DNA of 64,000 bases from JAQBVV01 sp965249205 (GTDB taxonomy: Bacteria > Acidobacteriota > Vicinamibacteria > Vicinamibacterales > UBA2999): positions 682,001 to 746,000 of the forward strand of contig CBDFLL010000005.1 of the NCBI GenBank assembly GCA_965249205.1. The letters run 5' to 3'. The notes beneath the pieces were generated by a model. It was not told the DNA's origin, did not search any database, and saw only the letters and a list, made by a program, of their open reading frames with translations. The translations under genes were made by a program, and so were the position numbers. Shown here piece by piece: positions 8,836 through 16,761 of this stretch. Positions within the stretch are counted from its first letter, which is position 1; every line of letters starts with the position of its first letter.

Positions 8836-9327
8836 ATGCTCGCACTGCGGTACGTGTACGTGTTGGCGCTGGTCATTTGGCTGGGGGGCATGGTGATTTT
8901 GGGGGCGCTGGTCGCCCCTACCACCTTCCAGGTACTGCAGGCTCTTGAGCCGTCCACGGGCCGCACGCTCGCAGGCGAGGTCTTCGGCGCGACCATCGGC
9001 CGCTTCCACTACGTCGCGTACGGCGCTGGCGGCGTCCTGCTCGTCACGCTCGCAGCGATGGTGCGCCTAGATCCGCGACCGGCGGCCTACGCGGCGCGCA
9101 GTGCGCTGGTCGTCTTCATGCTGGCTGCGGCGCTGTATTCGGGCCTCGTCGTCCTCACCCGTATCGACGCGATCCAGCGCGATGTCGGTGGCCTGGCGTC
9201 CAGCCTGCCAGCCGGCGACGCTCGCCGCCTCGAGTTCGACGAGCTGCACGTGCTGTCGACACGGCTCATGATGCTCACCATGGTTGGGGGTCTTGCGCTC
9301 TTGTACTGGGAAGCCCGGAAACGGTAA
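8836..9327 (+). CDS. DUF4149/TMEM205-like small membrane protein
   Basis: 163 aa with four predicted membrane helices (about 2-28, 52-75, 84-108, 138-158). The N-terminal pattern LVIWLGGMVILGALVAPTTF matches the DUF4149 family, whose function is unknown. There is no Shine-Dalgarno site; a perfect TATAAT ends 6 nt before the ATG. The isocitrate dehydrogenase gene follows after 38 nt, so the two may form an operon. Confidence 0.85.
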   Translation: MLALRYVYVLALVIWLGGMVILGALVAPTTFQVLQALEPSTGRTLAGEVFGATIGRFHYVAYGAGGVLLVTLAAMVRLDPRPAAYAARSALVVFMLAAALYSGLVVLTRIDAIQRDVGGLASSLPAGDARRLEFDELHVLSTRLMMLTMVGGLALLYWEARKR

Positions 9328-9365
9328 CCCGACCGAAACACTCACACTGTCGAAGGCCATCGAGC

Positions 9366-10373
9366 GTGAAGCACAACATTACCCTTATCCCGGGCGACGG
9401 CATAGGTCCGGAAGTCACGACGGCCGTCGTCACGGTGCTCGAGCGGGCCGGGCTCGACGTCGAGTGGGACTCGCACCTGGCTGGTGCAGCGGCCCTGGAA
9501 CGGTACGGAGAGACCCTCCCCGCGCCACTGCTCGACTCGATCAGAAAGAACAAGGTCGCGTTGAAGGGCCCGCTGACAACCCCGGTCGGCGGCGGGTTCA
9601 CCAGCGTGAATGTGGGCCTGCGAAAAGCGCTGGACCTGTTTGTGAACCTGCGTCCGGTGTCGAGTTTGCCATCCGTCACGTCCCGATACGAGCGCGTCGA
9701 CCTGGTGATCGTCCGGGAAAACACCGAGGACCTCTACGCGGGGTTGGAGCACCAAGTGGTCCCTGGGGTGGTCGAAAGTCTGAAGATCATCACCGCTACG
9801 GCATCGACACGCGTGGCGCGCTTTGCGCTCAACTACGCACGCACTCATGGTCGGAAACGCGTGACGGCTGTTCACAAGGCCAACATCATGAAGCTGAGCG
9901 ACGGCCTGTTCCTCGAATCCGGACGGAAGGTGGCGGCGGAATATCCCGACATCACGTTTGATGATCGAATCGTGGACGCGGCCTGTATGCACCTGGTGAT
10001 GGACCCGACCCAGTTCGATGTGCTTCTTCTCCCGAATCTGTACGGCGACATCGTGTCCGACTTGTGCGCAGGACTCGTCGGCGGTCTCGGTGTCGTGCCG
10101 GCGGCGAATCTTGGCACCGATATCGGAGTCTTCGAGGCTGTGCACGGCAGTGCGCCGGACATTGCCGGCATGGATGCGGCAAATCCGATGGCGCTGCTTC
10201 TCTCAGCGGTCTTGATGCTGCGGCACATCGGCGAAAGCACAATTGCGGACCGAATCGCCGGCGCGCTCGGGCACGTGCTGAGCGAGGGCCGCGTCCGAAC
10301 GCTGGACCTTGGCGGCAGCGCCACGACTACGGCCTTCGCCAACGCGATCGCAGAAAAGGTGGTCGCTGCGTGA
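9366..10373 (+). CDS. NAD-dependent isocitrate dehydrogenase
   Basis: 335 aa member of the isocitrate/isopropylmalate dehydrogenase family. It has PGDGIGPEV near the N-terminus, the phosphate-loop region GGGFTSVNVGLRK, the IDH-type signature RENTEDLYAGLEH, the metal-binding NLYGDIVSDL, and HGSAPDIAG in the nucleotide site. The ENTED motif and short length favour NAD-linked isocitrate dehydrogenase over 3-isopropylmalate dehydrogenase; homoisocitrate or tartrate dehydrogenase are less likely alternatives. It would convert isocitrate to 2-oxoglutarate in the TCA cycle. The start is GTG 9366. Confidence 0.88.
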   Translation: MKHNITLIPGDGIGPEVTTAVVTVLERAGLDVEWDSHLAGAAALERYGETLPAPLLDSIRKNKVALKGPLTTPVGGGFTSVNVGLRKALDLFVNLRPVSSLPSVTSRYERVDLVIVRENTEDLYAGLEHQVVPGVVESLKIITATASTRVARFALNYARTHGRKRVTAVHKANIMKLSDGLFLESGRKVAAEYPDITFDDRIVDAACMHLVMDPTQFDVLLLPNLYGDIVSDLCAGLVGGLGVVPAANLGTDIGVFEAVHGSAPDIAGMDAANPMALLLSAVLMLRHIGESTIADRIAGALGHVLSEGRVRTLDLGGSATTTAFANAIAEKVVAA

Positions 10374-10443
10374 AGCCCCGTGTCCGGGGACGGCAGCGGG
10401 TAGACCCGCCTCCGGCCACCCGACAGTCACAGAGACCTGGTGC

Positions 10444-10449
10444 TATAGT
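10444..10449 (+). promoter_or_regulatory. -10 box, probable leaderless promoter of the acyltransferase gene
   Basis: TATAGT ends 7 nt before GTG 10457, with no Shine-Dalgarno site. A weak -35-like GACA lies about 18 nt upstream of the box. Confidence 0.4.
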
Positions 10450-10456
10450 CGGCACT

Positions 10457-11584
10457 GTGCCGATCCCGGATGAGATCTCCGAAGCCGTGCTCTCCAGGGC
10501 GGACATCACTCGGTACATCGATGGCAGTCATGGTGCGGGCGGACCGGACGCACGCGTGCGCATCCAGGGCTATCTCGAAGAACTGCGCACCACGCAGCGC
10601 TACCCTATTTACCGCGCGCTGAAGCACCCCCTCTACCCGATCCTCCGCAAGATCGAACGCGTGGCTGAGCACATAGACGCCGCGCACGCTGCCACCAAAG
10701 CCGGCCGCGTGATCTACGCATCGAACCATAAGAGCCATACGGACTATCTCGTCGAGCTGCTCGTCCTCGACGAGCACGGCGTGCGTCCGCCTATTGTCGC
10801 GGCCGGCATCAATCTCTTCGGCGGGCCGCTTGGCCTGCTGCACAAACACGTCACCGGCGCCATTCCGATCCGGCGCAACACCAGGGACCCGGCGTATCTG
10901 ATCACGTTGAAAGCGTACGTGGCGGAACTGCTCCGCACGCATGACCTTTTTTTCTACCCTGAGGGTGGCCGGAGCTACAGCGGCGAGATCAAGAACCCAA
11001 AGACCGGCCTGATGAATGCCGCGCTGCGGGCCGAACACGCCCAGATGTCAGTGCTGCCCACGGCGGTGGCGTACGACCTGGTCCTTGAGGACCACATCCT
11101 GGCGCGTCAGGGCGTGAAACGCACGCAGAAACCGTTTCGCCGCGAACTGGCGGAGTTGGTGCGCTCCGCAGTCGGGTACTCGTCCAGGGCGTTTGTGACA
11201 TTCGGCACGCCCATCGTCGTTGATATTGATCCAACGTCTCGTCGCGAGGTCCTGGACTTCTCGCGTGCCGTCATGGCCGCCGTCGGTCGCCTGTACAAGG
11301 TCCTCCCCACTGCGGTGATCGCCAACGCGATGCGACCGTCGATCACGCGTCGCGATCTCGAAGAACGTGCCAACGCCGTCATCGATACGCTCAGGACGGG
11401 AGGAGCGAACCTCGGCGTCGAGACCGGCGCCCAGGCGGCTGACGCCGCGCTTGAGCCGCTCGAAGCGCGCGGGGTCGTCATCGTCGACCGCGGGCGCGTG
11501 CGGGTGCGAGACCGCCACGTGCTCCGCTACTACGCGCACACCCTCGATCACCTGCTCGCCTCGCCCTCCCGCCGCACGCATTAA
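10457..11584 (+). CDS. PlsB-like glycerol-3-phosphate acyltransferase family protein
   Basis: 375 aa lysophospholipid-acyltransferase fold. Catalytic H(X4)D is NHKSHTD (H91, D96); the second block GAIPIRRN is near 134-141; the substrate block is FYPEGGRSYSG (166-176), the PlsB form of the motif. It is much shorter than E. coli PlsB (about 800 aa), comparable to the compact PlsB-like/DHAPAT-type proteins. The expected role is acyl transfer to glycerol-3-phosphate or a related acceptor at the membrane. The reading frame is open far upstream, but GTG 10457 fits the family N-terminus. Its stop codon abuts repeat copy B. Confidence 0.85.
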   Translation: MPIPDEISEAVLSRADITRYIDGSHGAGGPDARVRIQGYLEELRTTQRYPIYRALKHPLYPILRKIERVAEHIDAAHAATKAGRVIYASNHKSHTDYLVELLVLDEHGVRPPIVAAGINLFGGPLGLLHKHVTGAIPIRRNTRDPAYLITLKAYVAELLRTHDLFFYPEGGRSYSGEIKNPKTGLMNAALRAEHAQMSVLPTAVAYDLVLEDHILARQGVKRTQKPFRRELAELVRSAVGYSSRAFVTFGTPIVVDIDPTSRREVLDFSRAVMAAVGRLYKVLPTAVIANAMRPSITRRDLEERANAVIDTLRTGGANLGVETGAQAADAALEPLEARGVVIVDRGRVRVRDRHVLRYYAHTLDHLLASPSRRTH

Positions 11585-11791
11585 CAGCCCGTGGTGAAAG
11601 TCTGCCGTCATTCGACGAGCGATGGATCCTCGTGGCCCGCGTTGCTCCTCCTTCAAATACAGGCGGTATTCTCAGTCGTCACGCCTTGTCGACGAGCGCG
11701 GATTCCGCAGGCGTGCCACGACCGAGCAGAATCCGCGCGAGGCGCCTCGCCCGTCTCTGTGCCACGCCTGACTTTCACCACGGGCTGCTAG
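11585..11791. repeat. Palindromic repeat element, copy B
   Basis: It starts on the base after the acyltransferase stop codon and ends with CTAG directly before the proline dehydrogenase ATG. Terminal inverted repeats CAGCCCGTGGTGAAAGTC are identical over 18 bp (11585-11602 and 11770-11787). Relative to copies A and C it lies in reverse orientation: the core is at 11639-11685, with stem AAATAC (11655-11660) / GTATTC (11666-11671) and a 5-nt loop. A second inner inverted repeat with GCGGATT/AATCCGC arms is at about 11697-11738. Clearly homologous to copy C along most of its length. Confidence 0.85.
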
Positions 11792-12724
11792 ATGTACTCG
11801 GGGTCGAAGGCCTTCTTCCACGCCCTTTCTCGTATTGGCACCCTGAAACGCTTCGCCTCGCGACACGGCCCAGCGACCGGCGATAGCTTCGCCAGCCGCT
11901 TCATCGCGGGGGAGACGGTCGAGGCCGCCATCGACGTGGCGCGGCGGCTCGAATCACAAGGCTTCCTGGTCACGCTCGACCACCTTCGGGCACGCGTGAG
12001 GACATTGGAGGAGTCCACCGCCGCCACCGGGGAGTACGTGCGTCTGATCGACGTGATCGAGCGTGCCGGGATCGAGCGGAACATCTCGGTGACACTCACG
12101 CAACTCGGCATCGACGTGGACCGCGCAACGTGCATCGACAATCTGCGGCGCCTCCTTGAGCCGGCAGCCCGCCACGGGTTCTTCATCCGCATCGACATGG
12201 AGAACTCGCCCTACGCCGCACGCACCATCGAGATCTTCGAGACGCTGTGGCGGTACGAATATCGAAACGTTGGCGTGGCGCTCCAGTCGTATCTGCATCG
12301 CACCGAAGCCGACCTTCGCCGCATGAACGAACTCGGGGCACGCGTCCGGCTCGTCAAGGGCGCCTACAAAGAACCGTCATCCGTGGCGCTCCAACACAAG
12401 AGCGATCTCGACAGGACGTTCGTCCGGCTGGCGCACCTGTTGCTCGACTCGGGCACCTACCCGGCCATCGCCACCCATGATCCGGACATCATCGAGGCGG
12501 TCCGCGCGTACGCCATCGGGCGAGGCCTCGCCAAGGACCGGTTCGAATTCCAGATGCTGTACGGCATCAGGCGCGATCTCCAGGCTTCCCTCGCGACCGC
12601 CGGCTACCGCGTGCGCATCTACCTGCCCTTTGGCTGCGAATGGTTTCCCTATTTCATGCAGCGGCTCGGCGAGCGGCCGGCCAATGTGGGCTTCGTTCTG
12701 AAGGCGCTCGCACGCGAGCGGTGA
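11792..12724 (+). CDS. Proline dehydrogenase (monofunctional)
   Basis: 310 aa FAD enzyme of the PRODH barrel family; it oxidises proline to pyrroline-5-carboxylate. Family blocks: FIRIDMENSPY, VGVALQSYLHRTEAD, VRLVKGAYKEP, ATHDPDII, FEFQMLYGIR and the C-terminal YRVRIYLPFGCEWFPYFMQRLGERPAN. It matches the short single-function PRODH rather than PutA; no P5C dehydrogenase gene is adjacent. The ATG comes immediately after repeat copy B, so the gene has no native upstream region and probably depends on transcription from the acyltransferase gene or from within the repeat. Whether the original start lay elsewhere is uncertain. Confidence 0.93.
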   Translation: MYSGSKAFFHALSRIGTLKRFASRHGPATGDSFASRFIAGETVEAAIDVARRLESQGFLVTLDHLRARVRTLEESTAATGEYVRLIDVIERAGIERNISVTLTQLGIDVDRATCIDNLRRLLEPAARHGFFIRIDMENSPYAARTIEIFETLWRYEYRNVGVALQSYLHRTEADLRRMNELGARVRLVKGAYKEPSSVALQHKSDLDRTFVRLAHLLLDSGTYPAIATHDPDIIEAVRAYAIGRGLAKDRFEFQMLYGIRRDLQASLATAGYRVRIYLPFGCEWFPYFMQRLGERPANVGFVLKALARER

Positions 12725-12732
12725 TACTCGGC

Positions 12733-13881
12733 TCAGCGTATGACATCACGGGCGAGCGCCACCAACGTGTCGCGGCACGCGCTGACATCCTTCGACTTCA
12801 CGTACTCCTCTGGGCTGTGAAGACCCGCGCCGCCAGGCCCGAAAAGCACTGACGGAATACCAGCGGCCCCGAGGATCGCTGCATCGCTCCAGTAGGTCAT
12901 GCCCACACGGCGCGCGTGAAACCCCACTGAGGTCGCCGCTCGCCCCACTGCTCTTGGGAGCGCGTGCGCCCGCTCGATCTCGTACGGCTCCCGGCCAGAG
13001 ATCAGACGCGCGTTGCCGGCGAACTCCCAGTCGTCCTTCCGGAGCCGCTCCAGAATCGCCTCGATCTCTTCCAACCCTGCGCTACGAGGTTCCCCCGGCA
13101 GCGTCCGCCGCTCCATCTGCATGAGGCAGTGAGCGGGATAGCTGCTGAGCTCGCCGCTCGCCGTCATTGTCGAGGCGTGCAGCGACGCGGTGCCCAGGAG
13201 CGAATGCGCGGGTCGAGTCTGCAATCGCTGGTTGAGCGACTCAAGCCGGCTGAGCACCCTCCCCATACGCAATATGGCATCGCGGCCGTGCTCCGGACGA
13301 CTTCCGTGAGCCCGTTGTCCGCGTGTCTCGACCTCGATCCACTGGAATCCCTTGTGAGCGATCGCCACGTCGAGATCGGTGGGCTCGGTGATCACGGCGG
13401 CATCCGCGCGCCACGTCTCCACGAGGGCCTCGGCTCCGAGGCTCGCATGCTCCTCGTCCACCACCGCGGCGACGATCAGTCTGCCACTCGCCAGCCCGCC
13501 GCCCTCCACCAACGCCCGCGCAGCACCCAGCATCGCCGCGATGCCGCCCTTCATGTCCTGTGCGCCCCGACCATAGAGCCGGCCGTCCTTCTGCACGGGG
13601 TCAAACGGCGCGGCCATTTCGGCTACGCCCACCGTGTCGGTGTGACCGCAGAACATCAACGTCGGACCAGGCGCGCGTCCCTCCAGTACACCCACGACAT
13701 TGGGGCGGCCAGGCGCAACTTCGGTGACGTGGACCGTGAGACCAGCGGCCGTACATTCCGATGCGATCCGCCGAGCGATCTCCGCTTCCCCACACGCGCC
13801 AGGCACCAGAGACGGGTTGACCGAATCGATCGAGACGAGGTCCTGGAGCAGCAGAAGAGTTGAGTCTGTCGGTAGGGTCAT
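12733..13881 (-). CDS. M20-family deacylase/peptidase (ArgE/DapE-like)
   Basis: 382 aa zinc hydrolase. Metal and catalytic motifs are visible: FCGHTDTVG, YGRGAQDMKGG (bridging Asp), VVDEEHASLGA (general-base Glu), a Tyr/His substrate region and a C-terminal FGPGGAGLHSPEEYV with the last His ligand. The family includes N-acetylornithine and succinyl-diaminopimelate deacylases and carboxypeptidases, and substrate cannot be settled here. ATG 13881 is preceded by AGAGGA at good spacing; a longer frame upstream lacks support. It is convergent with the proline dehydrogenase, 8 nt apart. Confidence 0.9.
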   Translation of the reverse strand: MTLPTDSTLLLLQDLVSIDSVNPSLVPGACGEAEIARRIASECTAAGLTVHVTEVAPGRPNVVGVLEGRAPGPTLMFCGHTDTVGVAEMAAPFDPVQKDGRLYGRGAQDMKGGIAAMLGAARALVEGGGLASGRLIVAAVVDEEHASLGAEALVETWRADAAVITEPTDLDVAIAHKGFQWIEVETRGQRAHGSRPEHGRDAILRMGRVLSRLESLNQRLQTRPAHSLLGTASLHASTMTASGELSSYPAHCLMQMERRTLPGEPRSAGLEEIEAILERLRKDDWEFAGNARLISGREPYEIERAHALPRAVGRAATSVGFHARRVGMTYWSDAAILGAAGIPSVLFGPGGAGLHSPEEYVKSKDVSACRDTLVALARDVIR

Positions 13882-13924
13882 CCGGTTCCTCTTGCACCAC
13901 CGATCGAAGCACAATCACTGCAGG

Positions 13925-15331
13925 ATGTCACTGGACCTTGCCACAGAGATCGCGGTAGCAACTCGGGCCGCTGGCGGTCGAGCGCTCATCGTGGGAGGCT
14001 GGGTGCGCGACCGCCTGCGGGGACACCGCTCTCAGGATATCGATATCGAAATCTTCGGCCTGCCGCAGGAACACCTCCCCGGCCTCCTTGCGCCGTTCGG
14101 CCGCGTAGAAGCGGTGGGACAGAGCTTTCCTGTGTACAAGGTTGTCGGCGACGGAAACGTCGACGCGATCGACGTCGCACTGCCCCGCCGTGAGTCGAAG
14201 TCCGGCCGTGGCCACAAGGGATTCGAGGTCGTTGGCGACCCGAACATGACCGTAGCAGACGCGGCACGGCGGCGTGACTTCACCATCAACGCGATGGCCT
14301 GGGATCCGTTGACCGATACCTACGAGGATCCCTTCGACGGCCGCACCGACCTGGATCGCCGGGTACTCCGCGCCGTGGATCCCACGACGTTCGGCGACGA
14401 CAGCCTGCGGGTGCTCCGAGCGATCCAGTTCGCGGCACGATTCGAATGTACGCTCGATGCCGGCACGACTGCGCTCTGCCGTGGCATCCCACTTGACGAC
14501 CTGCCTGCCGAGCGCGTCTGGGGCGAAGTCGAAAAACTGCTGGTGAACGCAGACCGGCCGTCCGTCGGTTTCGCACTGGCACGCGACCTTGGCGTGGTGG
14601 ACCAGCTGCTGCCGGAACTGACACCGCTGGTTGGATGCGTGCAAGAGCCGGAGTGGCATCCCGAAGGCGACGTCTGGACCCATACGCTGATGGTGATCGA
14701 CCGGGCGCGCCGGCTGAACGTTGACCTCTATCGACCCAGGCTGATAGCGGTGATGCTGGGTGCGGTGTGCCACGATCTGGGAAAGCCAGCTACCACCGCG
14801 CTTATCCACGGTCGCATCCGTTCACTCAACCATGAGGACGCCGGCGTCGCCCCAACACTCGCCTTGCTTGATCGCTTGAATGTCCACACCATCGATGGGT
14901 TTGACGTCCGTGCCCAGGTCGTCGGACTGGTCGCACACCATCTCAAACCTGGCATGTTTCATAAAGCGCCGCATGTCGGCGACGGCGCCTTTCGTCGCCT
15001 GGCGCAGAAGGTCGATATGGAGCTCCTTGCGCGGCTGGCGCGCGCAGACTGCCTCGGCCGCGCGGGCAATTTCGACTGTACCGCGATGGACTGGTTCATC
15101 GCGCGGGCGCGCGCACTCGGCGTGGAACACCGCCCCCCCGCCCCCCTGCTTATGGGCCGACACCTTCTGGCGCTCGGCCTCGTCGCAGGGCCCCGCGTGG
15201 GAGAGATTCTGAAGGCCGTGTACGAACGCCAGCTGGATGGCGAGGTGAGCAGCGTTGGGGACGCGATCGAAATGGCCAGGCGCATTCTGGACACAGCGAC
15301 TCCAGACGACGGCTTGCAGAGCGCGCCCTAG
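13925..15331 (+). CDS. CCA-adding enzyme / poly(A) polymerase-family nucleotidyltransferase with HD domain
   Basis: 468 aa. N-terminal polymerase-beta-type domain: VGGWVRDRL, then D38-I-D40 metal-binding acidic pair, and RRRDFTINAMAW. The middle carries the RNA-binding head FGDDSLRVLRAIQFAARF. The C-terminal half has an HD phosphohydrolase domain (WTHTLMVIDRA, CHDLGKP, HEDAG). This layout matches tRNA nucleotidyltransferases with 2',3'-cyclic phosphodiesterase/phosphatase activity; a poly(A) polymerase role is an alternative. The ATG at 13925 follows a CACAAT box by 9 nt and no clear ribosome site. It is divergent from the M20 gene. Confidence 0.9.
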   Translation: MSLDLATEIAVATRAAGGRALIVGGWVRDRLRGHRSQDIDIEIFGLPQEHLPGLLAPFGRVEAVGQSFPVYKVVGDGNVDAIDVALPRRESKSGRGHKGFEVVGDPNMTVADAARRRDFTINAMAWDPLTDTYEDPFDGRTDLDRRVLRAVDPTTFGDDSLRVLRAIQFAARFECTLDAGTTALCRGIPLDDLPAERVWGEVEKLLVNADRPSVGFALARDLGVVDQLLPELTPLVGCVQEPEWHPEGDVWTHTLMVIDRARRLNVDLYRPRLIAVMLGAVCHDLGKPATTALIHGRIRSLNHEDAGVAPTLALLDRLNVHTIDGFDVRAQVVGLVAHHLKPGMFHKAPHVGDGAFRRLAQKVDMELLARLARADCLGRAGNFDCTAMDWFIARARALGVEHRPPAPLLMGRHLLALGLVAGPRVGEILKAVYERQLDGEVSSVGDAIEMARRILDTATPDDGLQSAP

Positions 15332-15365
15332 CGACGATTGAAAGTTGGAGGCGCGCGAACGTGGA

Positions 15366-15821
15366 CTAGTTCAGCAGGTCGAACTGTCGCACGAATTTCA
15401 CGGCGAACACACGGTTGATCGGGCCGAGGCCCTCTAAGCTCTCGGTATCGTTGTAGACCACGAACAGGCCGGTTCCTGCGGTCTCCAACCAGTGGAATCG
15501 CAGGTTCGTTGACCATCGTTTCGACCGATCGTTGTACTGCAGCAGACTCTGGACGAACACGGACGGCGAGAAGTTGTAGGTCACGCGCATGTTTCCGAGG
15601 TTCGTCCGAAACGCCCCCTGCGGAAGCGTGATAGACCTGTGACTCCAGGTCGTATCGATCGACAGCGTCCCGCTGTCTCGAATTACCACCTGCAACCGAG
15701 GACTACTCTCATCGCCGTTGAGGAACCGGCCGATGTTCCACTGCAGACGGCCATAGACCGGCTTCCGTGAATCACTGTTCAGCCGTATCCCGGCGCTCAG
15801 GCCGCCGTCCCCTGGTCCAAC
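15366..15821 (-). pseudogene. C-terminal remnant of a DUF5916-like outer-membrane protein
   Basis: The frame is open for about 152 codons up to a stop at 15822-15824 but begins with no start codon, signal peptide or N-terminal domain. The readable peptide has alternating beta-barrel character and ends in GLGPINRVFAVKFVRQFDL, typical of the last strands of DUF5916/carbohydrate-binding-domain outer-membrane proteins, which are normally 700-900 aa. A TTG at 15695 could open a 109-aa frame, but that would start inside the barrel. Best read as the surviving 3' end of a lost gene. Confidence 0.6.
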
Positions 15822-15884
15822 CTAGGCCCCAGTGCCGGCCTGTGATAGCTTTCGTGTTTCACACCAATCACTACAGAGGACCGT

Positions 15885-16661
15885 ATGATGACAACTCGAC
15901 GGGAATTCGTGAAAGTCGTCGGCGGCGCGGCGGCCGCTGCCCGAATCGCAGCACCGCTCGGGCTTGGGGCGCAATCGGCGCGTCCAACTGGCATTACGAC
16001 GCTGGCGTTTGACGCGTACGGCACCCTGTTCGACGTCTTTTCTGTGACGGCGCTCTGTGAAGAGCTCTTCCCCGGGCAGGGCGCTCCGCTGACGCAGCTC
16101 TGGCGCGCCAAGCAGCTGCAGTACAGCACGCTACGGAGTCTCATGGGCCGGCATGCCACATTCTGGGAGGTGACCGAGGATGGCCTTGTCTACGCCGCGA
16201 AGAGCCTCGGACTCGACCTGACGGCTGCCAAGCGCCAACGGCTGATGGACGCGTATCTGATACTCACCGCGTTCCCTGACGTCAGACCCGGCCTCGAAGC
16301 ACTAAAACAGGCTGGGGTCAGCGTCGCCATCCTGTCTAATGGCGAGCCGAAGATGCTCCAGGCAGCCGCCGAAAGCGCCGGGATCGACACGATTCTGGAC
16401 GACATCATCAGCATCGAGGATATCGGGATCTTCAAGCCGAAACCGGAAGTGTACGGGCTCATCGAGAGGCACTTTCCCGGCGCTGGGGATGGGATCGGCT
16501 TTGTCTCGTCCAACTCGTGGGACATCGCCGGCGCAGGATCCGCGGGCCTGACGACGTTCTGGATCCAGAGGAGCGCGACGGAGCCGCAGGAGGAGCTTGG
16601 CTTCCCGGCGGCGCATATCATCAACGCGGTGACTGATCTGCCCGCGCTCGTAGCCGGGTAG
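15885..16661 (+). CDS. Tat-exported haloacid dehalogenase, type II
   Basis: 258 aa. The N-terminus TTRREFVKVVGGAA is a twin-arginine signal. All catalytic residues of L-2-haloacid dehalogenase are present: nucleophile D43 in FDAYGTLFDV, R74 (WRAKQ), S151-N152, K184 (FKPKPEVY), and S209-N210/D213 in SSNSWD. The enzyme would hydrolyse L-2-haloacids to D-2-hydroxyacids, here in the periplasm rather than the cytoplasm. AGAGGA sits 5 nt before ATG 15885. Length minus the signal matches the family (about 225 aa). It stands alone, with no dehalogenase regulator or transporter beside it. Confidence 0.9.
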   Translation: MMTTRREFVKVVGGAAAAARIAAPLGLGAQSARPTGITTLAFDAYGTLFDVFSVTALCEELFPGQGAPLTQLWRAKQLQYSTLRSLMGRHATFWEVTEDGLVYAAKSLGLDLTAAKRQRLMDAYLILTAFPDVRPGLEALKQAGVSVAILSNGEPKMLQAAAESAGIDTILDDIISIEDIGIFKPKPEVYGLIERHFPGAGDGIGFVSSNSWDIAGAGSAGLTTFWIQRSATEPQEELGFPAAHIINAVTDLPALVAG

Positions 16662-16724
16662 CCCGGGCGACGTCTATCCTGGGATTATCCAGGGATCAAC
16701 TGGGGCCGATCGCGTCGGGCGATC

Positions 16725-16760
16725 ATGCCAAGCGACCACCCGTGGCGATCGCTCTTGGCA
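16725..16760. terminator. Hairpin between convergent genes
   Basis: TGCCAAG (16726-16732) pairs with CTTGGCA (16754-16760), and CCAC with GTGG inside. The stem is long with small bulges. It lies between the dehalogenase stop (16661) and the acyl-CoA ligase stop (16762). There is no U-tract on either side, so it may be a Rho-assisted terminator or an mRNA-stabilising structure. Confidence 0.45.
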
Positions 16761-16761
16761 A

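Noticed and set aside
8803..9009. N-terminal extension of the transketolase to an upstream ATG
   Set aside because: It would run through the shared promoter and the start of the divergent gene, and the added residues do not fit the family; TTG 8802 has a good ribosome site.
10064..10456. Longer acyltransferase frame starting inside isocitrate dehydrogenase
   Set aside because: The extra 131 residues are Arg-rich antisense-like sequence in another frame of the dehydrogenase gene; GTG 10457 fits the family.
11631..11650. Sigma-54-like TGGCCC...TTGCT inside repeat copy B
   Set aside because: Only 3 bp separate the two blocks, so the GG-GC spacing is wrong for a -24/-12 promoter.
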